Below are positions 48,665 through 60,697 of a stretch of 64,000 bases of DNA, one piece after another. The translations under genes and the position numbers were made by a program. Origin of the DNA: Nephromyces sp. MM_2019 (Eukaryota; Apicomplexa; Aconoidasida; Nephromycida). The stretch's first letter is position 1, and the number at the start of each line of letters is the position of its first letter. The notes below the pieces were generated by a model, which searched no databases, was not told where the DNA came from, and was given only the letters and a program-made list of their open reading frames with translations. The stretch covers positions 16,448-80,447 of the forward strand of contig JADHZB010000615.1 in the NCBI GenBank assembly GCA_015657535.1, read 5' to 3'.

Positions 48665-50133
48665 TTATTTCTTTAGGCCTATATTCATATTATTTTTCAA
48701 TAATCTTAATTTCTCATGTAATACTGAACAAACTAATGATACACGGGCTTCTGTGTCTTGTAATTCAAGTGCCCAACATCTTGTTTTTGCATCAAAATGA
48801 TAATCCATAGCGCAAAAACTTAGATATTCTGCAATCTGATATTCATTTGGGTTATCCATCTCATAAATGAGCTCATCAACTTTCTCGTGTAATTGTGAGC
48901 GAATTTTAACAACTTCAGCTAAGTCAAATTGGCCCAACTGCTCTCTAAATAAAATCCAAAAAAAATTTGAATTTGTCAATTATATTAATAGATATTATAG
49001 GTTAACATATAATTGGTCTTTTTTACCTGTAAACTGCTTCAGCTGCATTACAGCTATCATATAAGCTATGAATATCACGGATATAGGTTCGTGTAAGAGT
49101 AGGATTTGAAAATGGTCTAGGGGTGTCACGATGAGGAACCATATCAACCTGCGTAAAATGTAATTGAGAGACTCGGCTTATTCAATACTTCTAGATTAAT
49201 GTAAATCATTACCATACAGTGATTATCATTTAATTCCTTGATATTTTTTATTTTGCAGCGACCTATAACTTGTAGTCCAATTTCTCCATTTTTGTCAAAA
49301 AGCTTTAAATCAGTTATCGCAGCTATAGCAGCATAGCCGACTAAGTTTACACTTTGATTTTCATCAGTTTTATTAGAGGTAGCTTGTAATAATGGTTTCT
49401 CAACCCAACCAATAAAAAGTAGTGCAGATTTTTGATCTTTTAATGTTTTTACAACCCTAGCTCTTTCTTCAAGTGGCAAGGTCAAAAAGGTTTCCTGTCC
49501 AGGGACCTAAATAAAAAGTAATAGTGGTTTTATGGTTATATTAGGCTTAATATTATTGGTTACACAATATATTATATAACCAATAATAAAGATTTTGTAA
49601 CAAGTTATAAAATTTTTTCATTTAAGCTAAATAAAGTTTTTCATAAGATTTCACAGATCTGCTTAGAGCGATTAAGCTCCTTAGAATTTATTAGTATATG
49701 TTTCATATAATCGGAGATTATATATTACTATAGCAGCCTTGGGTTCGAGTGATGTTGTAAAAAGGTCTACAGTTCTCATTTCACCTTCAGGCCACTGTGT
49801 AAAGTAGTGAGTTGCAGTGGATAGCCCTTGATCATATAAATTTTTGATTTCTTCGAGTAAACCTCCAGGTGTGGGTTCTAAAGTTCGTCTGGTCAAGCTT
49901 AGAGATGGGAATTTTGCTTTATTAATGTCTTTTGAACGTAGATAGTGATCTTTACTCTCAGCAAATATAGTTTTATTATGGGTTGCATTAGGCTTATGTT
50001 GATGTGGTGAAGGTGAGATTTGGGTGGAAATCGGCATTAAAGTGTTTATCATGGTATTACATCTCTGATGATAAAATGCATTGTTGTATGAAATGCAAAT
50101 AAGCCATATTGATAACTCTAGCGTCCAATACAT
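48665..50133 (-). CDS. LON substrate-binding (LON-N) domain protein, secretory or plastid-targeted
   Basis: Contains the N-terminal LON domain without the AAA and protease parts, as in bacterial and plastid 'Lon-domain' proteins of unknown function. ATG 50133 starts MYWTLELSIWLICISYNNAF, a signal-peptide-like stretch, followed by a His/Asn/Lys/Ser-rich segment. That is the bipartite form of apicoplast leaders. The LON part is recognisable: RTVDLFTTSLEPKAAIVIYN (the start is usually L-F-x-L-x-x-x-x-L-x-P), LPLEERARVVKTLKDQKSAL, VGYAAIAAITDLKLFDKNGE and GLQVIGRCKIKNIKELNDNH. A helical tail contains EQLGQFDLAEVVKIRSQLHE and ends NMNIGLKK. Four or five exons. Apicoplast location is inferred from the leader only. 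Confidence 0.72.
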
Positions 50134-51191
50134 AACCAACTTCCTGGGCTCTTAAGCTTTTATTCCTGAGTTAGATATTTAGTATAGGGTTTTATGATTA
50201 TTGATAAAAGATTGGTAAAAGTTCATTCATAGGGATTAGAATGTTATGAAAGTATGCATTAAAAGAATTGTGTAATTTATGTGATAATTCCTGTAGTTTC
50301 CTTTTACAAAAACTCGAAGACCAAATTCTCAATGTTAAATTTTGAAATTAATGGTAGGGTAAATATATATAGAAATCTTATAAAACAAACATATATTTTA
50401 TTCAGCAATAAATCAAATGAAGCTCAGTGCTTTTATATATATTTCTCTTATGAATTCCTCAAGTGAATAAGGTAGATAAGCTTTTGAATTGACGTTTCAT
50501 TTTCGATAGAAATAGACAAAAAGTGAACAGATCTAACTAATTGAGATTACTTTGAAAGGTTAGGAATTTCTGGCATTACAAATTATATTTATCAAAGTTG
50601 CATGCATTTTGGTGGAATCCTCCGAACACCAAAAAATTCGGTAAGCACTTTAAGCTAAGACTGTCGTTTAATTTTATTTTTTTTTATGTTCCACATCTAA
50701 TTGCTGAACAAAATCAATATGTATACATATATATACATAAATATATGAGTATCATATTTGGTATATTTCATATATAATAAATGATATCCAAACTCCTTCT
50801 TTGTGATTTTACTTTAAAATTTGCTTCTTTATCCACTATTGCGAATTATCTAACCAATAATACCTACATTAGATTTGTCGTACAAGCGCAGTTTTTAAAA
50901 AACGATTTAAATGGATAGAGTCTACTTTAATCTATTTTTCACTTCATAGAGCATACAAAATTTTATAACAATTACAAATACTTAATTGCAACCAAACCCA
51001 TATCGTAAAAGGCTAAAATATCGTAATCAAGTTCTCAGGGAATTAGCTCTAAAACAGATTTATCAAGCACCTAAGCTTCTCCAAAAAAGTGTAGACTGAC
51101 GATGCTGATTTCCTACTTATTGAACAATTATACTAATAATTGATTAAAGTTATCATAAAGTGGATTCCAATTCATCTGCAATCTTTTGCAA
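50134..51191. other. Divergent intergenic region, LON and ELMO genes
   Basis: About 1.06 kb between divergent starts; should contain both promoters and perhaps a first exon of the ELMO gene. A frame of about 60 codons at 50281-50466 has no support. Confidence 0.4.
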
Positions 51192-52831
51192 ATGATAGAA
51201 TCAGCTTTCTCATATTTGAGATTTTGCTTTGGAATGTATTTTTCTCTTAGCAATATTCGATATGCTTTGGAAAATTTAATCGGATATATAGTTGGTTACT
51301 CACCTTTTGAAAAGCTCCTCTTGAATGCAACCTATGCTGATTTAATCCTTTTATCTACCGACGCCTTGTCTAAGGTCTCTGGAACAATTGACTGCGCGCA
51401 TCTCTCTCAAATGGAAGCGTTTTTAGTCACATATCTTGAACCAGAGGTATAAAAGAGCTATTATCTTACTTCTATCCTTAATACCCTGAAAATGAAATAA
51501 AAACTATATATAAATACAATCCACAGGATATAAAACAAGTGCTCTACAATGATAACTTAAGCTTAAAAAATGCTACAAGCTCTTTACTGATCTCTTTAAA
51601 AGTGAGGCCCAAATTCGAAGGACTCATGCGACATTCCATTTCTCAAATGCGTAAAAAAGAATCTGGAACTAATATCATTATCAGTACTATTCAAAACACA
51701 TTCAAAGGCGACCAAGATGACCAAAAGGTGCCCCTTAATATTTTTACTTTCTGTGAATCCCATATCTTGGTTACTACTACAAATAAGATTGAACTAATTT
51801 AGAAAAGCATGTGTTAAAACAAAAATTATTTAATGAAATTGCTCAGATTTGAAACTTGAGTCTTTGGATTTTTCCTAATTTTACCCTTAACACTATCAAT
51901 TTGCATACCAGAAATTATTCGAGATCTGGGAGAACCTCATGCCTAAGAATCGTCCGCAAAATTTTACACATAGCCATTCTGTACCTAAACCTGGTCAAGA
52001 GTCTTCCTGGGGTGAAATAGGTTTTCAAAACCCACTTAGTGACTTTAGAGGAGCAGGACAGCTAGGTTTGATAAACCTTCATTATTTTTCTAAAGTGTAC
52101 CAAAAGCGGGCGAAGGAAGTATTAAAAAGCTCTCAATCACCAGATAATTGGTTCCCATTTGCTATAACAGGTATGACTTCTATTTAAAGTCACCTTTTCC
52201 CTTAGTTTACCAGAATGTATAATTCTCACTTAGGGATCAACATAACAATGTGGCTCCTCGGGTTCCTCGAAAACAAAAAGATCTCGATTTTTTTTTTCAC
52301 TAATCCGATGGATCCCATTGATGTATTTAACTCTCTCTACTGTTATTTATTTGTTGAGTTTTCTCGTTATTGGAAACTCTGCCAACCAGAAAATATTCTC
52401 GAATTCAAAAAGGTTTGTTTAAATTTAAATTTAAAATTAAAAACTTAAAACTATTACTAACTTTTTTAAAAAATTATATTCAAGATTTCTGAAGCCTTCA
52501 TAGCTAAGATGGAAACAAAATTTTCAGGTATATATGTTATCAAATTTTTCTGATCTTTCCATTGACCTTGTAATCTTATTTAAATCACTCTAAATACATT
52601 AGAATATAACTAAAAGACAGCTGAAACACAATTATCAATTTTTAATGCTTTTATTACATGTTTATAACCAATCTTTCAGGAATTCCCAACGCCTTACCCA
52701 GGAATGAAATGAGTATACTATCTGTCACGGGTGAAGATCTGATTGAAGAAATATGCTGGTGGATTTCAGGTGAAGTTCAACCAGAAAGCAAAAACTATTT
52801 ACTTTTTTTAAAAGAATTTTTAGCCAACTGA
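51192..52831 (+). CDS. ELMO-domain protein (ELMOD/CED-12 family)
   Basis: ELMO domains act as GAPs for Arf-family GTPases (ELMOD) or in Rac GEF complexes. The diagnostic block is exon 3: KLFEIWENLMPK, then SSWGEIGFQNPLSDFRGAGQ and LGLINLHYFSKVY, matching W-x-x-[LI]-G-F-Q-x-x-x-P-x-x-D-F-R-G-x-G-x-L-x-L. It contains the DFRG arginine needed for GAP activity in ELMOD. FPFAITGINITMWLLGFLEN, FFFTNPMDPIDVFNSLYCYL and EFSRYWKLCQPENILEFKK follow. The N-terminal exon has two hydrophobic segments (FSYLRFCFGMYFSLSNIRYA). Exon junctions at 51446/51527 and in QDDQK/KLFEIW close in phase 0. ATG 51192 is the first in frame but an upstream exon is possible. The stop is at 52831 after FLAN. Confidence 0.82.
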
Positions 52832-54733
52832 TTTTTTTTTAATTTAACTTCATATATTCCTCAAACAACCTATTCATGTATAGTAAAATTATATAATATG
52901 TGATATAATGAATATATTTATAATAACTATATAGTTTAAGCAATAAATCATATTTATTTGGCCATTTTCAACTGCAAATCTCAAATTATAAAACTTAATT
53001 ACACATCTCTACCCATAATCCTAGAATTACGTACTTCGAGTTCTGTTACCTCAGCTTAACAACATTTAAGCATGTAAATGATAAACATATATATATGAGA
53101 TATTTATAAAATAACAAAATTTAGTATGAGACTTTTACTTTATAAAACTATTTAACTTCTTGAGTATACCTCTACTTAAGTCTAAAAGTATTATTAATAG
53201 TAAATGAAGCTCATTTAAAAGTATTGTAACCTTTTAGAATTCACATATAATTGTTAGTTTGGTGAATGAATTGTTTAAGATACGTAAAAGCTTCATTACT
53301 ATACATCACATATCAAATGTAATACAAGCTAAAAGCTAAAAAAGTTGATTTATGTTCAAAAATTATTGAAATTACAAACAATTTTAAGATACCTAGAATA
53401 TAAGTAAAGCATACTAGATTTAACTTCTTATAATAAGTAAGCAAAATATTGATGTAACCGTCTAATTGGAGAAAATAGAGCAATTGAATAAAATTTCTAA
53501 GCTTTCAGATAAGGTTTCACATAGTGCTATAAAAAGTATTAAAACATTTATAATATAAAAACTTTACTTGTGATGATAGGCATAGCTAGAAATTCCATTT
53601 CATAAATCTATGTTAGCACATAAAGCTACATGCATACACATCCAACATCAGCAAATATTATTGTTTTTGTTTATGTAATAGGGAGGAATTTATGTGTTGC
53701 GTTTCAAGAAATTAAGCTTTTATCAAACTTAAAATAAAGTTCTATAATTCAAAATTTAAGAATTCAAAATAGTGTATATATACAGCCTAAAAATTTTTAC
53801 TAACTCAAATGTTTGATTAAAGCATCAAAACTATAATTTCTTAAATTAAATTTTTTAGTTTAGTCAATTTACAAATAATTTAGGTTCCCAGCTTCATGAA
53901 AAAAATCTCATTTTTATTACACACATTTTAAAATGTAATTTCAACACACATATATATTAAATTCTTGGAAATTTATGCTTTATTCCTAATTTGGAAATTT
54001 GTCTAATCTTATTTATTTTATATAAATCTATTTTATACTTAAAAATTTATATAAATTTATTATTTGTTTTAGAGTTTCCATAAGACTTTAATTATTTTCC
54101 ATAAAAGTATGTTTAACTTATAATTTTGTACACATATTCTGTTATAATTACTTCTCTGATAAAATTGTAACCACTCAAAATTGGTATTATTTTTGTTATA
54201 ATTAAAAATTGAAGCATATAAGCACACATGAGTACACACACAATCACACCTTATATAATTTCTCTCAAAATTGTTGATTTTTAAAAAGTGTATCAACATA
54301 TATGTATGTTTTTATATGTGTCTAAGTAAATTCAAGAAAATTTTGTGACAATTACTTACATGCTAAAATCATATAAATAAATTTGAAAAAATATTTCCAA
54401 AATATTAAAAAGTAATATTCTATCAACGGAGATTAACAAAGTACTTATAAAGGTAAAATTATATTAAGCAAAATAGATTTGTTTGAAGCTATGCATATTA
54501 TTTAACAGTTTAAAGTATTTCATTCTTATAAATTATCACTTATCTATGTTTAAATATCAACTATAAAATGAGTATAGATAAAATAAATTATAACTAGTAA
54601 ATCGCTAGAAATGAAAACAGACAAAATTTTGTGATGTAATAGCTATAAATTTTCATTCATGTCATGACTTTAAATAGCTAATCTTCAAATATATATAATA
54701 ACAATGTAACAGGAAATTACATAAACTAAAGAA
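52832..54733. other. Long A+T-rich intergenic region 5' of the AP2 gene
   Basis: About 1.9 kb with no exon-like sequence. A large upstream region is usual for regulated genes. The sequence is very A+T-rich with a few CACACA words near 54220-54240, foretelling the CA/TG richness seen further right. Confidence 0.45.
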
Positions 54734-57700
54734 ATGGAAAGAAAGGTATGTAATTCAGAGATGGTTTTATCATCAAACTTACGTGAAACTTCAACTATTG
54801 ACTCTCTTGAAAAAGAATTAAGTCAAGAGAACTCACTTCTTCTGAAACGCTTGAATTTACCAGTCCCGAATAATATAATGGAATTAGGTGAAAATCAAAA
54901 GGAGCTAATTTATCGTTATCCAAAACCAAGTAAACATAATTTTCTAAAAGTGAATTTTGTGTTTATCTAATGACATCAATTTGTTTGTTTTTAATGTGAT
55001 GTATTTAATTGCTATATGATTTTAATTTACAAATATGATATTGTTATATCTATATAAGTTTACCGTGTCTAACTACTAGTATTATGTGGATATGAGATTA
55101 ATTGTGTTTTCATACGTTGATATAATTGAAGCTAATTTTTGGTTTTAAAAAATGTGTACATATCTAAATTAATATGATTTGATTGATTTGCTATGCGTCC
55201 TTGGATGCAAATTATACTCGTTAAAAATATAGCTAGATGATTAAGCTTAAATTTCACTAAAAATTAATCATAGGTTATGAGATGGGTAAATCTGAACAAA
55301 AGGTTATTGATTTTGATAAGTCGCCATGTAATTCAACCCTCTTAGGAAATACAAAACTTTCAAATGCTAAGGATAACAATAAATTCAATCTCCCATTATC
55401 AACGGTAAATGACAGCCCTTCTACATTGTCTGAGGTTCAAAATTTGATTCTAGGGAAGCTAGAAAAGTTAAAAGAAATGTGTAAGTTAACAGTGAAGCCA
55501 CTAACAGTAGATCATTACTATTTTCACTGGAGAACGATAGTAGATGCACGAAATGTTAAACAGCTAGAGCCATACGTATTATTATTGTTAAATAAGTATA
55601 GCGAGTCACTCTTAGAAAGTAATAAGGCTGACTTTAGATCAAATAGGTCATCTACTAAGGATGAAAATAAATCTAAAGATTTTGAACTATTGATAACAAA
55701 ATTAGAAGAAATAAGAGAAAGAGTATCAACAAATTTTATAAACAGAAGATCAATTGGTGTAAGCACAGAAGATTTATCAGATTATCTTGGCTTGGAAATT
55801 GGGTCTCCTTTTGATAAGAATTTTGGTGGAAAGATTCTAAGCGATAGTGATAAGACGGGTCAAACAAAAACAACCATAAATACAGATGGTAGGAGTATAG
55901 CAAGCAGTGATGAATCAGTTACTGATACGAATAAGATATCAGAGCAAATATTATTTGAGAAACAACAGATATTTTGTTTGAGGGTGATTGAAAGATTGGG
56001 TGATATATTTCCTAAGTTTAGAAAGAGGTTCCCTTCTTCACCTATAGAAATGAAAAAGAATGAATATAACCAAAACACCAAATCATCAAATAACAAAGAT
56101 GGTAAATTTGAGCTATCTGCAGTATATACGGGTGTTTATGAATTCCATTGGAGTAAGATATTTACAGCAAAAAAATTGCAACATTTATCTCCATATATTA
56201 ATCTAGTGTTTCATCAATTGATAAATCCATTAATTGATAATCTTGATTCAAATTCAAGCTTTACAAATATGAGTTTTGACCCTAGGATAAATGTTGAACA
56301 ATTAATAAAACATGCAGCACCAGAAGTTCTTGAGGATACCATAGCCTCTTTACAAAGAATATTCGATCATCACATGTATACTATGATATTTTCTAATGAA
56401 TCTAGTAATAAGAAACGTAGAACACAAGAACAACAACAAGAGCCAAACGTAGTTGGTACTAGTGGCGTTGATGTAGGTATAAATAGTAATAATGTTGAAG
56501 AGTGTATCGCGGCATTATCTAGCTCATCATTGAGGAAACTAGCTTCTGCCTTAACTCAACCAGCTGTACCATCTTCATCATCTTTTCAAAATGATGGAAA
56601 CTCAAATAAAAACAATACTGCCGTAAAACCAACAACGCAAGATTTTTACAATCGGTATTATAAGAAATTGTTAGCACCCGCTATAGGTAATCCACATGAA
56701 GATAATATGGATGATTTTAAGGACTCTTTTGACCTAAGATGTTATTCATTAGGGCATGGTAGCAGTAAGCATGAGTATAAACAATATATGGGGAAACAAT
56801 ATAATCAAGTTGTAAAAAATAATAGTAAGTTTTGTTGAAGTTGTAAATGAGTGTATGTATTGCTGAGGTGTGAAAGGTGTATATTTATGTTGGTGTGTTA
56901 ATGAGTTGTGTTATTTATGAATTTTGAAATGATATATTCGATATGATATCGAATAATAATATTGTAGGTAGTTTGAATAAAATTTTAAGATAAAAAAGCT
57001 TCTTCAATAAGATATTGTTTGATAAATCTAATATAATTAATAAGTTAAAAAACACAAAACCTTAGAAATAAAAATATACACACATTCACAATCATATATA
57101 TAAATACTAATTGTCTTATTATTATTTAATTATTATCATCATAGTTAAAGATGAAAGTGGTAATGAATATCAACACAGCAAAAAGGAGTTTTCCAACAAC
57201 GTAAGCATATATATATATATATATATATTGAGTTTGCTTAAACATAAATAACCAATCTTTGATGTATTTTAGAGTCGTTTCAATGGTTGTCATAAATCTG
57301 ATAATGAGAAAGTACCACAAGCTGGTTATCCAAATGTATCCTATGATGGTACACACAATCGTTGGATTGCATTTTGGAGAAATGAAGGGAAAAATCACTC
57401 TAAATCATTCTCATGTAATAAGAATGGTGGCATTGAAACAGCACGGATGAGAGCTGTTGAATTCAAGAAAGAAATGGACTTAAAATTATTCAATTCGCAG
57501 GCAAATAAGATTGTTCATACTATGGGTGATTTTGATGCAATTAATGGGCAAATGAATGAGAAAGTCAACCTGGAATCTATGAGTTCTGTAGCTGACAAAT
57601 CAACATCAAGTAATGGTACGTTAAGTTGATTAGTATGAATTTCTTTTAGGCATGATTTCTTGCTGAGAATTTCCTCAACTAGCTTTTATCTCGATACTAT

Positions 57701-59123
57701 AAACATATTTATAAAACTTTTATAGGTGTATTCAATTCATTTGGTAACACAACAGCAGGTTCTAATACACAAGCTATCATAGCAAGTCCAACCACATCAA
57801 CACTAACAGGTTAGTATTAAACTCTGAAATAGTGCCTCTAGAGACATCATAAACATATAAGACATATATATATATATCTAAATATGTGTTGGGTTGTATA
57901 TATGTGAAAATTACATCTGTAATTATGCAAATATGTGTGTGAGTATAGGGTATGTTTGAAAAGTTAATTAGAAGCAAATGAAGAAATTTTTGGATGTATA
58001 TATATGCTAGATGTATATGGATCACCCCAATATCTAAACTCTGTACATATCCAAAAATTTTCTTATACACATTCTACATATAGAAACAACGCGCCGTATA
58101 TCTGATCGCATAGCTGAGCGCCGCTACAGCAATTATTATTCATACAAGGATCCTTGTTATTTCTATGACACAGCGGCCCCTATTATTTCACCCTTGGCTT
58201 CCCCACAAAAGGGTGAGCACGCGTCTGCAGCCTCAGCTATAGAGGGAGATGTAGATACATCTAAACGACCAGGAAAACGGGGTCGTAAGCCATTAAATTC
58301 ACCCAATAAGAATGAAACAGAAGAAAATTCACCAACAAAAAATGAAATTAAAAAAACAGAAAGGAGGACACGTGTTTCAAACAACTCACATGTTAATGAT
58401 CCAAACAATCCATTTCGTCTAACTGGGCGTTCACGAGTCATTTCGGGCTCTATAACCTTTGATAGGTCACAGAATAGATTTATGGCTCAATGGAAAACAA
58501 GTGATGGTACAAAACATTCAAAATCCTTTTATATAAAGAATTATGGTTCATATGAAGAGGCTAAATCAAAAGCTTCTGAATTTCGTCAACTCTTACTCGA
58601 AGATAGGGATAAGGAGAGGGCTGCATTGGGTTTGAAAGTAATTACAGCACGAAAAAGGGGTGTGGGTGTGTATGGTGAGCCAGAGAAACCAGTTGAAGCT
58701 GCTGAAGTTGTTGAGGTAACCGAAAAATTGGAAGAAAACAAAACAAATAAGGAAGAATTCGATGAATTAACTCAAATGTTGAGTGTAGATACACCAACTT
58801 ATAATAAGAAATATATGGAGGGCCCACCTTCCAATGTAATGATGTTGCAAGCATCCGATTTGCAAGGGGCTGATATATCTACAACTCATACAGTAGTTGA
58901 GTGTTTGTTATCACCATATCCATTAGATAGCCCAAGTTTACCTAAATCCAATGAACAATCAAATCTTACACACAAGGTTGTAGAGATTAATAATACACAC
59001 ACACCCAATATGGATGCTCTCAATTCATCAACTCAGGAGCTAAACTCTACACACACTAAAGTACCATGTAAAATTGGTGGAAATACACTCAATCCCGATT
59101 CCGTAGTGGTTGAATGTAGCTAG
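54734..59123 (+). CDS. ApiAP2 transcription factor: two AP2 domains, AT-hook-like motif, duplicated novel module
   Basis: Six exons (54734-54929, 55274-56824, 57145-57200, 57273-57615, 57726-57809, 58084-59123) close in phase to 1,089 residues. AP2 domain 1 (about residues 619-672) has GYPNVSYDGTHNRWIAFWRN, NHSKSFSCNKNGG and ARMRAVEFKK. Domain 2 (about 858-912) has ISGSITFDRSQNRFMAQWKT, TKHSKSFYIKNYGSYEEAKS and KASEFRQLL. Just before it, KRPGKRGRKPLNSP resembles an AT-hook. Exon 2 holds a module present twice, YYFHWRTIVDARNVKQLEPY (about residue 148) and YEFHWSKIFTAKKLQHLSPY (about 353), each preceded by a short amphipathic helix; I know no name for it. Poly-Ser/Asn/Gln tracts separate the parts. 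Sequence-specific DNA binding is expected from AP2; target genes are unknown. Confidence 0.9.
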
Positions 59124-60697
59124 AAATAATTAGATGATAACATATGATCTTAGGGTCAAGTATGAAGTGTGTTTGTGTGTGTTAAACCTTAGCAAAATTG
59201 TTTGATTTACGTACTTACTGAATTATGTGTACCTTTGGGTGTCTTTAGGTTTTACAATGTGCTTACATTGTGTGTGTTTGAGATGTTTTATATTCAATCT
59301 ATGTGTGTGTGTGTAATTTAGATTGTATTGAATAAGTATAAATGTTTAGTATTACCTATTGAGTTGGGTGTATGGAGAATTAGTGTGAAATTTGGAGCTA
59401 CTGGTTGTGTGTGTATATGTGCTGAGATTTTATAAATATTCAAAGCAAAAATTTGGTCTGTACTTTGGCGGTAAGTTTGATGTGTAAATAAGGAATATCT
59501 GTGAATGTTTAAAGATATTTTACAATGTATTCTAAATCAAATCTTGGTGTGTGTGTAAATATTGGATTGAAATATAGACCAAAAATCTTATAAATGTTTA
59601 TACACTTAAAATTTGAGGTACAATCAATCTGAAGACATATTTATCAATAAAGAATTGGATTTTTTAATTTGAATTTTATGCACATTTCAAATTTCTTTGC
59701 TTTAATATAAATTATTTAAGATATCCAAAAAATTGATATTATGAATTATGTGTGTATATTTGAGGATGCTAAGAATAACTCTATGATAGTTTAGATACAT
59801 TTGTATTTTATATATATATATAGCGTGTGTATCATATCAATAATTCGAAAAACAAGAATATTAATTTTCAAAGGGAATACGTATAAGCTTACCTTTGATC
59901 TGTGTGTAAAATTATGGACAGGTGTAAATATATAGTGTGTATGTATGATTCCTCCTTATATATATTTGTTTTAATATGTGTATGTGTTGGAATGCATGTT
60001 ATAATAGTATAAGATTTCATTCAGAAATCCACAGAAGTTGATTACACACACATACATACATATAAATAAATAAATATATATATATATATGGCACACACAT
60101 TGTCTATAAATATATATATATATGGCACACACATTGTCTATAAATATATATATATATGCCTTATATATATATATATTTATAGACAATGTATACATACATG
60201 TAAACTATCCAATGTATATGTATTCTATCAAATATAAAAACAGTCTATCATAAATTTATAGAGCAAATTTCATTAATATATTTCCTCTTGAAATGTGTGA
60301 ATAGTTTGACTAGTAAAAATATTAAGTGAATTAATTATCCTTTGTATTTACGCAAATTTCATGTCTCAATTCACTACAATTGAAAAACATAGGATTACAA
60401 ATTTTTACACACAAAATGATGTAAAAAATTTAAAGTGTGCAAATAATTTTTTATTAATAATTTTTCAAGTTCTTATTATGGGATAATCTAGAAAGGTATA
60501 AGTTTGTGTATGTATGTGTATATAAGTGTATGTATATATATGTAAGTGTGTGTGTGTATATGTGAATGTATGTGTATGTGTATGTAATATACATATAAGA
60601 TATAGTATTATATTTTATATCTCTTTTTTAAGTATGTGTAAATCATACACACGGAGTTGTAAGGTATACTCATTTTAGTAAATTATTATTTGGTTAT
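59124..60697. other. CA/TG-rich intergenic region
   Basis: About 1.6 kb between convergent AP2 and SRP72 genes. Unlike earlier gaps it is studded with TGTGTG and CACACA words, TA runs and small tandem repeats (annotated separately). No gene-like frame; the frames present run through repeats. Confidence 0.5.
60084..60190. repeat. Tandem repeat with inverted third copy
   Basis: A unit of about 34 bases, GGCACACACATTGTCTATAA followed by a TA run, occurs twice in direct orientation (about 60090 and 60124). The reverse complement of its core, TTATAGACAATGT, follows at about 60177-60189. The set could fold into a hairpin with an A+T stem. Purpose unknown. Confidence 0.8.
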
